Shown here: piece by piece, positions 12,164 through 23,800 of the stretch
How positions within the stretch are numbered: the stretch's first letter is position 1
How the letters are laid out: each line of letters begins with the position of its first letter
Assembly (NCBI GenBank): GCA_036872755.1
Contig: JAVHNS010000003.1
Span: forward strand, 2,232,001 to 2,296,000
Direction: 5' to 3'
DNA length: 64,000 nucleotides
Source of the DNA: Orbilia blumenaviensis
Lineage: Eukaryota > Ascomycota > Orbiliomycetes > Orbiliales > Orbiliaceae
The notes under the pieces: generated by a model
Seen by the model: the letters and a program-made list of their open reading frames with translations, nothing else
What the model was told of the DNA's origin: nothing
Database searches by the model: none
Made by a program: the position numbers and the translations under genes

Positions 12164-12376
12164 AGCGAACGAGGACCAGGTGTCAAGGTATACCACAATG
12201 GAATGAATTTTCAACAACAAGGTTACTGGGCTCGCGGCGGGGACTTTTACTATAGGTCGTTTATACAGCTATGTCCAAACTTCTGGCACATCTGCGGCCC
12301 GGGTATTTGTAATTCGTTTATTTGTACGTCGTTGGATGTCGGCATGAGAATATTTGACCCCATGTTTAAATGTATG

Positions 12377-14323
12377 CTATGCGGAAAATATCTTTTCAAT
12401 GACCTGTTTGCAAGCCTGAACATCCACTTTGCCACCAGTGGCTTTCATCAGGTTTCCGATAAAGAAATTTCTGAGGTTCGGCTTCTTCCCTGACCGTACT
12501 TGCTCCGCTTTGTCTGGATATTCAGCGATAATGCTATTCGCAAGCTTGATAAGTCCTTCGTCATCTTCTTCTGACATAGACCGTGTTGCAAGGTCATATT
12601 CTTCGATCAAGTCTGCAACACGAATGTTTGAATCATTGAAGGGAACAAGGTGATCGAGAACTCGCTTTGCATTCCCCGCGGTAAGTGTTCCATTTTGAAG
12701 ATTGAAAAGGAGATCTGCCATCTGCGTGGTAGTAACGGGATTGTCTAGCCATACGATAAAGCTGGACGCAAGTCTGCCCCCTAGCTCGTGAAGGGTCCAG
12801 TTTCCTATTAGTTTACCCAAATGCTTTGAGCCCGATTTGAAGTCCGGGCGGCCAGATAAATCCTTGTAAATATCCTTGTAATAGTTCACTCTTGCCCCGT
12901 CATCAAGATCAACCATGGTGCGAGCATCCTTGAGTGTCAGTGCAAATGGCTCGTTCATCAACTCCGTGAGGATCTGGTCGGGAAGCGGTGGTAGAGTCGA
13001 CTTGATGTGGTTTACAAGCGACTATCGGGGTTAGCATAATCTAGTTAAAAGTTCATAGTTTATGTAAACGCTTACCTCTTCAATGATGAGAGGCGGCAGC
13101 TCGGCATCTGGTTTATACCGGTAATCCACCTCTCCTTCTTTACCACGCAGTTTCCTCGATTCTCCCTTAACAGCGTCCCAACCTCGGGTTTCACCTTCAA
13201 TCTCGCCACCATTTTCCCGGACTGCTATCTGACGTTTTATCTCCGCCTCAATGCTCTCTTGAACTGCCTTGACACTGTTTAGGTTCTTGATTTCAACCCT
13301 CCTCCCAAGCCCTGGCAACCCCCTTTCTTGGATAGAAACATTGACATCGCATCGCACTCCTCCCTTTTCCATACCATCGATAGCTGCTGTAGATGCCCTC
13401 AAAATACTTTGGATCTTCTTTAAACACGCTGCAGCGTGTTTGGAAGATTTAAGGCTTGGCGTCGTGATAATTTCGACCAAAGCCGAACCGGCTCTATTGA
13501 GATCTACAAGTGTCCTGGCAGGAGTATCCTCGGTTGCTGGTTGGAATATTGATTTCGCAGTATCTTGCTCCATCTGTACTTGTTTTATTCCAATTTCAAT
13601 GACCTCCGACTGATCCAAGCCGTCAAGCTCATTCAATACGACCTTTCCATCGGACGCGAATGGATGGTAAAACTGAGTAATCTGGTAGCCATTGGGTTGA
13701 TCTTTGTAGAAATAGTGTTTACGGTCGAAGGTGCTGCGGCGGTTTATTCGACAATCAAATGCGACAGCCGCGCGGATTGCGGGTACTATTGTAGGGATGT
13801 TAAGTTTCTATAATCCCCCAAAGACTTGTCAATTTGAATTACTATGGGCCTATGGGTCTATGAGGATTAAACGAACAGGTTGTATACCGGGAATCGAAGC
13901 ATCAAATGGGGCTACCCGGCTGTTAGGAGGTGCATTGAAGGATGTGGCAGCGTCTATAGTAGTTGATAGGTATCTGTCAATGTAAAACCCTCAATGATAT
14001 TACACGAGGTCAAACATACAAGAGAATAATTTCCTTGGAGCATTGAGTTGGGCATGGATTTCCAATCCGACTGTAACCTCCCACTTTGAACCCTTGCTAT
14101 TGTCCTTACTCCCCTTAGCTGTGGACTTCGATGATCGAGGCTGTTTTGCTGGTGGAGCGGACTGGTTGGATGTCTGGATTGATTCCGTATGAAGCCTTTG
14201 GGACCACGTGAGGCAGGATGGGCACACCCATTTTCTCGGATACTGAGGTACTACAGACGGCCAGCGCACCCTTAAGGCAGATGTTAGAGGCGGCATTGCA
14301 TGTATCTTTGCGCGAACGCGCAT
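12377..14323 (-). CDS. GATB: Mitochondrial glutamyl-tRNA(Gln) amidotransferase subunit B
   Basis: Four exons on the minus strand: 14323-14020, 13953-13877, 13807-13076 and 13021-12377, coding for 585 residues. In the organellar GatB/GatA complex this subunit binds Glu-mischarged tRNA(Gln) while ammonia is transferred to make Gln-tRNA(Gln). Visible family motifs are VGLEIHAQLNAPRKLFS at the end of exon 1, a PN..V..FD..IPG stretch in exon 2, FDRKHYFYKDQPNGYQITQ and the signature LVDLNRAGSALVEIITTP in exon 3, and a helical YqeY-like tail in exon 4. The N-terminus (Arg and Ser, few acids) fits a mitochondrial presequence; an alternative start is at 14296. Exon 2 has only 77 bases. Its acceptor (CTACTATAG) was chosen because it restores the family sequence and avoids a stop. 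Yeast calls the gene PET112. Confidence 0.95.
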
Positions 14324-16390
14324 GTTGGAGCTATACAGTAACGTAACTATGGTTCATTCGGGACTTAAGTTTGTCCTTGGGGAAGTTGAGGCGCAAAATC
14401 TAAAGTCCTACACTCCGTTGTGTTGCAATATGTGGCGCAACTCAGCGGCAACAATGTTGCGCCACATAGTGGTCTAAATTCTGTGGCTTCTTTCACATCA
14501 AACTCCCGACCGTTTTCGGGCTGGATCACTAGCTTAGTAGAATCATCTGAAACTTGATTACCGTTGAAAGTATGCCATTTGAGCAAGAATTGAGCTCAGG
14601 TCTCTAACATACAAATAAAAGGCTACCGCGAGGAGGCGTTGTGGGCGGTTCTATTCTTGTGTTGCTAGGTAGGTACCTTGCAGCTACTTCTGGACAACAT
14701 ATGTACATGTTGTGCAATTGTGCGGCTGTGCTAATCTATTCAACCGCATTCGTAGATTGGTATTGAATACTGATGAGGGTATGAAGCCTCTGGCATACGG
14801 CCTTCGATACTATATCCGAAGATGCTCAAATCCTACGGAACCGCCAGGGGCGTCGATATTGCGATAGACTGCCGCCTCATGAATTATACATAGCATAGGT
14901 ACTTTACTATCGTTCGCCTAAGCCAAGCTAAGTACTTGAACCATTCGTTTGAACTTAAATTTGTGTAGCCCTTGGTGCATTGAGATAGCTATGCGCACAT
15001 CATTATATATACATTTAAGTGCTTAGGTATGCATAGATAGGTTTTTACCGTAAAGGACCTATCCATTGTTGTCGATCTGTCCCCGAGACTACTAGGATAC
15101 ATTTTTGGGGTCAGAAGAGTCCTTGAGGTTCTAGAACCACAAGGTTAGAGGCCACGTCTGGAATCATTAGAAGGATTTAGAATAGAGACCTGGCCTGTGA
15201 CCAATCGACTTCCCCGTCTTCTGAAGATGCCTAATTCACGGAGTAGGATGGGCCGACTCTTGAGATTTGGGCTAACGGCTACGGACTTTAAAAACACAGA
15301 ATATATCATTCCGAGTTCTTTGCAACATGCATACGTGCATTGCATCCCAATAAACCCTCGAAAGCTGCAGGTAAGCCTCGGCCGAACTCTCTGTGTCCCA
15401 CCTGATAGGGACAATCCTCAACCTCATATGTCATTTCGAAGCCACAAAGGTACCTCTACATACACATTAGGCCGGCGATCGCCCCGATGTAGCCAAACCA
15501 ACAGGGTCATTTTCCGTTTTAGCAAGCTCAACAGACAATCATTTCCATGACAAGCATCAGCTGAGCAGGGGTCTTTCCAAAAAAGGACGACGGTTTGACA
15601 ACCACCCTTCCCAAAGTAGAATAACTATGTCTCACATGGTGCCCCTAAGACCTTTGAGGTCCGACGTTTGCTTCGATTACATGCGGATTCTGCCTTCTTA
15701 GCGCTGTTAGATTGCCGAATGATAGATACAACATGAGAGATATCCAATCAGGCGGCTTGGGATCCGAAGCCTGAGTGCATTAGTCTACAGAATGGACCAA
15801 GAGCGGGAAATGGTAGAGTACATTTACATATCTGTGGGCCACTCCACGAATGCAAGGAGGAAGACAGAACAAGTGGTCCGAGGGAGAATTTTACATCTAT
15901 TCGAGGAGCGCGGAGAAAGCCCTTGAGTTCGCCGAAGGAGCCTTTCTGGTTTGATCCGCTCTGTGAGTAGCTTTTAACGAAGGTGGTATATAATACACTC
16001 TGTAACGCCTCCCGTCGTCGTTCCGTTTCGTTTATATAAACGTTTCCAGGAGGTCGGTTTCAGCATCACACTGGAGATTCGAAACTACCCAAAAATAATT
16101 CATAGCCATTGATTAAACGCGGGCCTTGACAGAGCTCCGCAGGATTTCAAGAGGGGCCTTTCCTTTAAACTTTTTCCTTCGACATTTCCAGATTTTTCGT
16201 GTTCCCCATATTGAAATTGATCAGATCTTGGTAACCACATATCGACAGACCTACCTACCAGGGGTCCACTCCACAACCTACACTATATATTTTTCAAAGC
16301 ACCCTTGCAAGTCGACGGCCACGTTTCCCGAATCTTGAGAAACAAACCAAAAAAAAAAGTCTATTCCAATATTCTAGTTACATAAGCAAC
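14324..16390. other. intergenic region with perfect hairpin
   Basis: Promoter side of both GATB (left) and the AhpC/TSA-like gene (right). No coding frame is convincing. A perfect 13-bp inverted repeat is at 14429-14468. A 14-bp palindrome containing TATATAA is at 16029-16042, about 350 bases before the next start codon, and could be a TATA element. Confidence 0.5.
14429..14468. repeat. Perfect inverted repeat, 13-bp arms, 14-nt loop
   Basis: The left arm TATGTGGCGCAAC (14429-14441) is exactly complementary to the right arm GTTGCGCCACATA (14456-14468). The loop covers 14442-14455. It lies about 105 bases upstream of the GATB start codon, so it could be a regulatory hairpin, a protein-binding palindrome, or the residue of a small element. 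Confidence 0.85.
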
Positions 16391-17271
16391 ATGGCTGTTG
16401 CGGCGATATCAAACTCGAATTCAAAAGCGGCTCCAGCCAAGCCTATGGCCCAGAGTCCATCCAGTGGACTACCACCTTCTCCATCTCAGCTGCCTTCACG
16501 GTCCGAATGGAACAAAGCTCTATCGCTACCAATAGTAGATGGAGATGGCCAAATACATTCATTCGAATCTCTAGTCAAGACAGATAACGAGATCGACACA
16601 GTACTCGTAATATTCGGTATGTTTTGGTACCCCTGATAAAGTAAATGTCCTCGGGCATATACCATGCTAATACTTATAATATATTCTTATTAGTGCGTCA
16701 TTTCTTCTGTGGCCTCTGCAAAAACTATATTGAATCGCTATCACCCCTTATCACACCAGAAACCCTCCGGTCACAAAGAACACGGCTTATAATAATAGGA
16801 TGCGGCGGCTACAGCATGATCAAACCATATACACAAGAACTTAAGACATCTTTCCCCATATACACGGATCATTCGAGAGCAATATTTAAAGCCTTCGGTA
16901 TGGGAAGGACATTACAAGGACCCGCAAAGAAGCCAGCGTATGTGAAGACTACCGTGGTTGAAATGGGGTTGAAGGCCTTCAAGCATGTCATGAAAAGTGC
17001 TATGCATGGTGGTTCGCTATGGGATGCGGGCGATATGAGCCAAGTTGGCGGGGAGTGGTTTATAAGAAACGGGAAACTAGAATGGGGGCATAGGATGCCA
17101 GATACGGCAGGGCACATGAGTGCTGAAGAGATATGGGATGTTGTAAAGTTCCGAAGTGAGGAAAATGGGGGAGCACTCATTAAAGCGGGCATCGTAAGGG
17201 CAGGAACCATGGAAAAGCATGGTGCATTCGAGCCTTCGATAACTGAAAACACCAGTTGTGGGTGCAGTTGA
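16391..17271 (+). CDS. AhpC/TSA-like thioredoxin-fold (peroxiredoxin-like 2) protein
   Basis: Two exons, 16391-16616 and 16694-17271, give 267 residues. The intron starts GTATGT, ends TTATTAG and is in phase 1. The join gives VLVIF followed by VRHFFCGLCKNYIESL, the redox-motif region of the AhpC/TSA family 2 (PRXL2/AAED1-like), with a CGLC pair at the expected helix start. It is followed by IIGCGGYSMI, YTDHSRAIFKAFGM and GGEWFIRNGKLEWGHRMPD, which fit the strands and helices of that fold. The first 40 residues are Ser/Pro/Ala-rich and not conserved-looking. The C-terminus ends in CGCS. These proteins are thought to be thiol-dependent reductases; the substrate is unknown. No targeting signal is obvious. 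Confidence 0.9.
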
Positions 17272-19067
17272 AGTTTTCAATTCTTATTGATTTATTTATC
17301 TACTTTTTTGAAATAAGTTTTCTCATCCTTCGGCGTTATATGCATTGCTTTATTGCTTGATCTATTCTTCGGATCCTCTTGTTGATGTTTTCTATTAGGT
17401 TAGCACGGTGGGGCTATAGGACATTATCCCCAAATCTGTTGCTCGGAATAGCTTGGTGCCGACACCCGGTTGCTTTCGGTTTTATAATTTTAACTCCTCT
17501 AACCATGTAAGGAATACCCAGAAGAACTACTCCGTACTGTGGCGTTTCAAAATTGGCACCCAGTTAGACTAGACCAGATAGACATCGTCGTGATGACTAG
17601 TAGTCACTGAATATATTACACCACGTGCTCTTTTGAAATGTGGTTGCGCAGGTACGTTGATCGTGATCGTAAAGATGCGATATTTAATTTACCTTTAGCC
17701 CATGTAGATAAATTACATTCGTTATGCTCCTATAATTGGATACCGCGAAGTGGGAGGAAATCTGTAAGTATAGAGTTATGTCAATAGTTGCTTTCTTAAC
17801 AGAACTCGCGATATAGTGGCATGTAGTCAAAATGCCTAGAAAATAACATTTGACATCCTAGGGCGCATTTTGACGAGGCCGATGGCGCCCTAGTATTGGC
17901 TCCACTCGGCTGACCCATCCCCCAAAAACCCTCGCCACAAGGCCGCCAAAGAAGCCTCCAAGGCCACCAACACAGGTTCATGCTGCATCCATGATTATTG
18001 TGTGCATGCTGTATATAAATATTTCTATTGGATGGTGTCCCAAAAAGGCCTTAGTTATTGCCCCATGGGACCCCCAAAATATCCGTAATGAATACATTCG
18101 CGTACATTACATAATATCACGAAATTCGTGATTGGCGTGGCGTTTCTCTGAGCTCTGCTAACGTTAGGCCTGTTTAGCTTGCGCGGACTGGGAAAGCTTG
18201 TTTGAAGCTAGTTTGGCCGTTGCTTTTTGACCCACCCTGCCCGTCCACGTCCGGCTGGGCCGCCTTCAATCCGAGGACAGTATATAAGTTATTCATGTCC
18301 CTGGATGTGGATAATGTGCTGTTGTATAAAAAAAAATCCTTAATTTTCTGCCATCATAAGTCGACTTTTGGAATTTTGGATCGGAACTTACCTTCTCGCC
18401 TTTTGTCATCAAGGCCTTGCCAATGAAGCCTAATACATTTGGACTAGGCCGGGGTGCCACGGTAGCGGGAAGAGATGTCTGGGATATGGATCCTTCACCC
18501 AACACGAGCCGGCCGCATGGTGGTTCCGTTACGCTGTCGTACGCTGGAAAATGCTTTTAGAGTATGTCAAAAGCTTACAGAATTGGAAGCTACATTTATT
18601 TCTTGGGCAGTTCTTTAACCTTCCATAACCAGGTTTCTTCCTCTCTACTTTTATCTTGTGACATGCAGCTTTGCGGGTTTACTTCACGGGTACACCTCGG
18701 AACATTGAGTCTAGGCCATCCATAAAATCCTTTTCATTCAATTTAAGCCTTCTGTCTAGTAAGGCCTCAACGAGCTCAAGGTTATACAGGGTCCTTGTCC
18801 AATTCTCTTGAATATGTGCCAAGGAAGTGCTATTAATAAAGCAATGGGAGTACGGAGTATATATATCCCCATCGAAAGTGAGTATTATCCTTCCAAAGGA
18901 AAAAAAAAATCAACGCCGTGACCAATGTCTGAAACATCATAAAGAAAGGGAAAAGTGAAAAAGGAAATCGTGAAAGCTAACGATAAGGGTGCGTCAGTTC
19001 TTTCGACCACGACGAATCTACCCTCCCGTGAATGCAAGGCGACAGCAAAAGAAGACAAGGCAGTACA
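17272..19067. other. convergent intergenic region
   Basis: Lies between the 3' end of the AhpC/TSA-like gene and the 3' end of the amino-acid permease. Only short unrelated open frames are present, and nothing else is recognised. Confidence 0.5.
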
Positions 19068-20806
19068 CTAGACCAACCAGTACCAGAACTTCTCGAGCAG
19101 ATTCTTTGGGATCTGCTCGGGCCAGTATTCGGCATCAATAGCGGCCTTTCCAGTGTGCAAGTCAACCTCGGTAGCCTTGTGTATCTTAGTGCGCTTCAAG
19201 ACCTTCCAGAATACATAAAGGGCGAAAAAGATTGGAATACCGATATAAGCAATGATGAAGTCCTCAACCTTCCAGTTACCCTTGGTGAAGACGGCGAAAC
19301 CATTAAAGAGGATGATAATTGAGAAGAAGAAAAGACCGGCCCATGCAGTATATGGTTGCCCCCAAGAACGGAATGGAAGGGTGGATCTATCGACGCCCTG
19401 AGCTTTAAGGGCCGAGGTGAATTTAATTGAAGCCACGCAGATAGTGGCCCAGGTGAACAGGTTGGCGATGGTGACAATATTGGAGAACCAGTTGAAAACA
19501 TTGCCGGATCCGCTAGAAACAGTCATGAAAGTAAGGAGGGAAACCGAGGCGGTGACGCACACACACCAGATTGGGACACCACGCTTGGTACACTTGAGGA
19601 GAAATCGTGGAGCCTGTCCGATTTGGGCCATGGCGAAAAGGTATCGGGAACCGGTGTAGAGGAAGGCATTACCAGAAGACGAGGCAGATGTCAAGATTAC
19701 CGCATTAATAATGTGGGGGAGACCCTTGATTCCGGCACGATCGATGGCAATAACCCATGGGGATTGAGCAGCGCCAGGAGCACCATCAGCCTGAGCTTGA
19801 AGAAGGTTGGAGTCGTTATATGGGACAAGGACACCAATTGCCAATGTTCCAAGGACGTAAAAGAAGAGGATACGCCAGAAGACCCGACGGACAGCCTTGG
19901 GGATATTCTTGCGAGGGTTTTCAGCTTCACCTGCAGCAACGGCGACCATTTCGACACCACCGTAGGAGAAGGCGGCATTAACCAAAGTATTGAAGAGACC
20001 GAGGAAACGACCAGTGTCACCAGTACCAATGTATTCTTTCATGGCGCCGGGGTTTCGCCAGTACTGGAAACCATATCTGTGCCTGTCTGGACCGCCACCA
20101 ACATCGAGGATAAAGGCAAGGATGATCAAACCGACGATTGTGATAATTTTGATACTTGCAAACCAGAACTCGGCTTCACCGTATACCGAGACAGCCCAAA
20201 TGTTGAGACCGATAATGAGAACGATAATAGCGGCGATATAAATAGACGCATGGTCCGCATTGTGGTCCCAGTATCCGATTACGACAGCTGCTGCAGATAT
20301 TTCGACGCAGAGGGTGATTGCAGAGTTGTACCATTGGTTCCATCCGACAGCGAAGCCAAGAGCCTCGTCGACGTAACGATCAGCCAGTTGGGGTATAGCT
20401 CCCGGGAGAGGGAGCCAGGTAGCCATTTCACCAAGACACTGCATCATGGCAAAGATTGCAATACCGGTAAATGTGTAACCTAGGAGGACGGACAGGGGGC
20501 CGGAGGTAGCAAGAGCCCTGCCGACACCCAAAAACAAACCAGTACCGATGGTACCACCAAGGGCAATGAATTGGATGTGACGGGACTTGAGACTGCATTT
20601 CGATCTCTTGTCAGCTACCATTCCCAAAAGGAATTTTGGATTGGAGATATCTCAAGTACTTACCCACGGGCAACATAGCCATACTTCTCGAAATCTTCAG
20701 CGTTTTGATAGATGTTGGCTGCTTCATTCTTTGCAACCTCCGATCGTTCGGGCTTGACACCAACCTCGCTAGCGCGATGGTCGTTTTTCTCAATGTCGTC
20801 CGACAT
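19068..20806 (-). CDS. Amino-acid permease (APC superfamily, fungal YAT family)
   Basis: Two exons on the minus strand, 20806-20664 and 20592-19068, code for 555 residues, the usual size for this family. The 71-nt intron starts GTAAGT and ends TGCAG, and joins YGYVARG to LKSRHIQFIALGG. The hallmark first helix GGTIGTGLFLGVGRALATSG is intact. It is followed by GEMATWLPLPGAIPQLADRY, the PFRSWGQP-type loop and about twelve membrane segments. The N-terminal 50 residues are acidic and soluble, ending in the conserved FEKYGYVARGLKSRH region that precedes helix 1. Such proteins import amino acids with protons across the plasma membrane. Substrate range cannot be read from sequence; INDA1- or GAP-like broad range is possible. 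GATAA cores upstream (21134-21138, 21213-21217) fit nitrogen control but may be chance. Confidence 0.95.
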
Positions 20807-23800
20807 GTTGATTGATTGAAAGCCCGAGGCAGTCTACTCAATGAAGAGCACGATTTGACTAGAACCTCTTATGAAGAAACTGATATTGCGTTTCGCTCTT
20901 AATGGGGAAAGCGAAGAGGAAGAACACTGAGAGTGGGATGGGAAAGGTGATGGGAGAGATTCTCTGATGGATCTGGAAGGGCGAGGGGGGGTCTTTATAA
21001 AGTAGGCCCGAGATGGGGAGGTAGGGAGTAGGAAACTGTCTGGGTGCGTATCTGGGGGGAGTGGCGATCCGGCCTCAACGAACGAGTGGTATAATGGTAT
21101 AATCAACCCTCTGGGATACATCCTACACACTGCGATAACTGCTGAGGCACTTCTTCTCAATTACTGTGCGATATTTCCCATGTTGTCCAAGAGGCAGAAG
21201 AAGCAAAGGATTTTATCGGGCAGAAAAAAAGCAACATATCTGGGAAGGGTCTAATGCACGTCGCAGAAGCAAGAAATAGCGAAACAAAAAAAAAAAAAAA
21301 AAAAAAAAAAAAGCTGACTGGTTGGTTGGGTGTTATGCTAACGCCCGAAGGCATCATATCGTGCGCCAGGACGCAGACGAACTGCACCCCGGAGGTCTTA
21401 CCAATCTGGACTCAAACGGAAAGGCGAGAATCAGAACAGGCATTGCCATCACTACAACAGGTGGCTATATCAAAACCGTCAAGTTTGCCCTTACCAACAC
21501 CGAGTTATCATAGGGCCGTCTTTTTTCGACAAGTCTTAGATCAAGAAGACGCCCCTCTTGAGCTGCGAGGGGAGGCAACTCATGTATACAAGCTTGGGAC
21601 TCAGTCATCACATCCTTGGATAAGTAGGGTGTTCGAATGGTCAAGGTTGCCCTGAGGCACTGCCCCACATTTATCTGTCAAATTGAGATGTGATAGATAT
21701 TGGAGGGTTTCCAAATAGTACAGCAATTGTGAGTTCCCAGTTCTCGGGCAAGAACTCTTAGCTCGAGCACCTCCGTCGGAATAAGCTGGAAAGGGTTGGA
21801 TTTGGCGTATGTGAAGGTTTAGGTTCAACGTTGCCTTTCGAATTCCCACATGAGGATCCCAGATAGGCAGCAGTGTCAAGGAAAAAGAAAGAGACATGCA
21901 TCCTAAACCCATGCTCGGCCCACCGTCGTCACTAGCAGGGATCAGACGAGGCTTCATGGACACAAGAAAAAGCCAATATGCTGGCCTCCGCATTGGCATA
22001 AACAAAAAACTCCGCTTGGGATCGAAAAGTCGTTGGGTTCTCTTTCTGCATGACTTGGCTGTTGTAGGTCTCTTGGCCTATCTCAAAAGCAAGCGTCGGT
22101 CGGTGAGCAACTTTGGAATACATTCCCGTGCAGAATATTCATGAATGCGGCGTTCTAGAATCATGGTTTAAAGACCTCGGCTCAAAAAGTATGAGGCCGA
22201 TTTATGAGGCCAGTTTACAGACAAGTGCAAAGAGCGTGGGCAAATACTCCAACGCATGTATACAATGCACGCAAAGTACTGTCGCCAAAGAGCCTCGTTT
22301 AAAACCCCGTGGTGATCCCGAAATACAGTGGTTCGGGACTCCTTCTGAAACGAATCACGATACCTATAATGGCATCTGTGACTATCCTTAGCTCCCACGC
22401 TTCCAGATTTGCCAGCAACCCGCCTGTCAAAAGACCCGAATCCCATTAATATTGGTCAACCATCTTTGCACCGGCTATCTACGGGGTGCGAAGCAACCCA
22501 ACCTACGCCACCCAAGGTTGTTGCCTAGATTTTATCGGCGCATTCCCAGCTTGGCCTGACGGCCATCAAACTATCCATTCACAAATGCCCTACCTTCGCC
22601 CCATCAATGTCGCGGAAACCTCAACCTTAGCTTAGAGATACGCCCTACGCGAAACTGCAGATAGCTTTTGCCTCCTCAATACGCTGGTGGGGCATCATAT
22701 TGTTTTCAGTCTTATCTGCGACATTCTATCATTGATATCTTCAGTGGGGGATCACGCGATTTTTGCTGATACATCCGTTTGATCGTTATCATCCCTCACG
22801 AATTCAAATGATAGGAAAGATCTTTGGTTTTGTTGCTTTCTAGCGCCAAGAGCTCTTGGTCTTCCGAGACCCACTCGTACTCGAAGAACCTGGGTCTGAT
22901 TGCTGCCTGGAGCTGCCCAAGAAAACCGAAGACATTTCTTTGCATTGCTTGTATTCTCTTGACCATGAGCTTGAATATCGCTGCAAAGCTTGTTCTCCAA
23001 CAGTAGGAAACCGTTGGCGCTAATACAATCTTATACAAAGGTGCCCTGTTCTACTGAACACCTGCTGTAATTTTATTGTTGGGTCGGTGAATTGTTTATT
23101 TCGTCGACAGCACCAAAATATATTGGTTGGATATCCTTTAGAACGTCGCAGTGATGCATTCAAAATTTAACGCCTTTGATATCTCGAACCGGGATATTTG
23201 GTGGGGAAGCATCCCGAACTTTAAGCCGGCGATCTGAAATCCTAGTCTATGTTCCTAATATTGAGAGGAGCTAGGAGGACAGGCCACAAACGCGTGCCCG
23301 GTGGTAGGCTTATTCTTATTTTGCCTACTACCTATGCGTTCCCCCACCAGTTATTGCGTAGAGGGAGTCTGCTGCTCTGTGGTACCCATCCACCCGTCCA
23401 TCCATCCATCCACGAAACACAACAGGCCTGGAAATTTAAATACATTGACCGTCCTCTGTATTCGGCAGGTGATAATGGCCTTGGACGTTATGCTATCGCA
23501 ACACGAGTTGATTCTAGCCTATGACACGCCTAGGAGACCGTATATCAGTATTCGCCATTACAACTGCCGGTTGAGTTATATTATATGGTTGATATTATTC
23601 CACTATTATTTCTGACAGCTTTGTTCCATTACATGTGGTCTCCAATATGCCAGGTTCACATGCACATATTGGCCCCGGGCGGTCCCGTTAAACCCTGGTC
23701 AGGCTCTCTGGACGTGGGGGTAAGATAGTTCGTATTTGATGCTTGGTAACAACTGTCATGTTATACCAACGCCTGGTACAGACATGGCATCTAGTCGGTC

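Noticed and set aside
19623..20483. 286-codon plus-strand frame
   Set aside because: Lies wholly inside the amino-acid permease exon on the other strand and has no family features.
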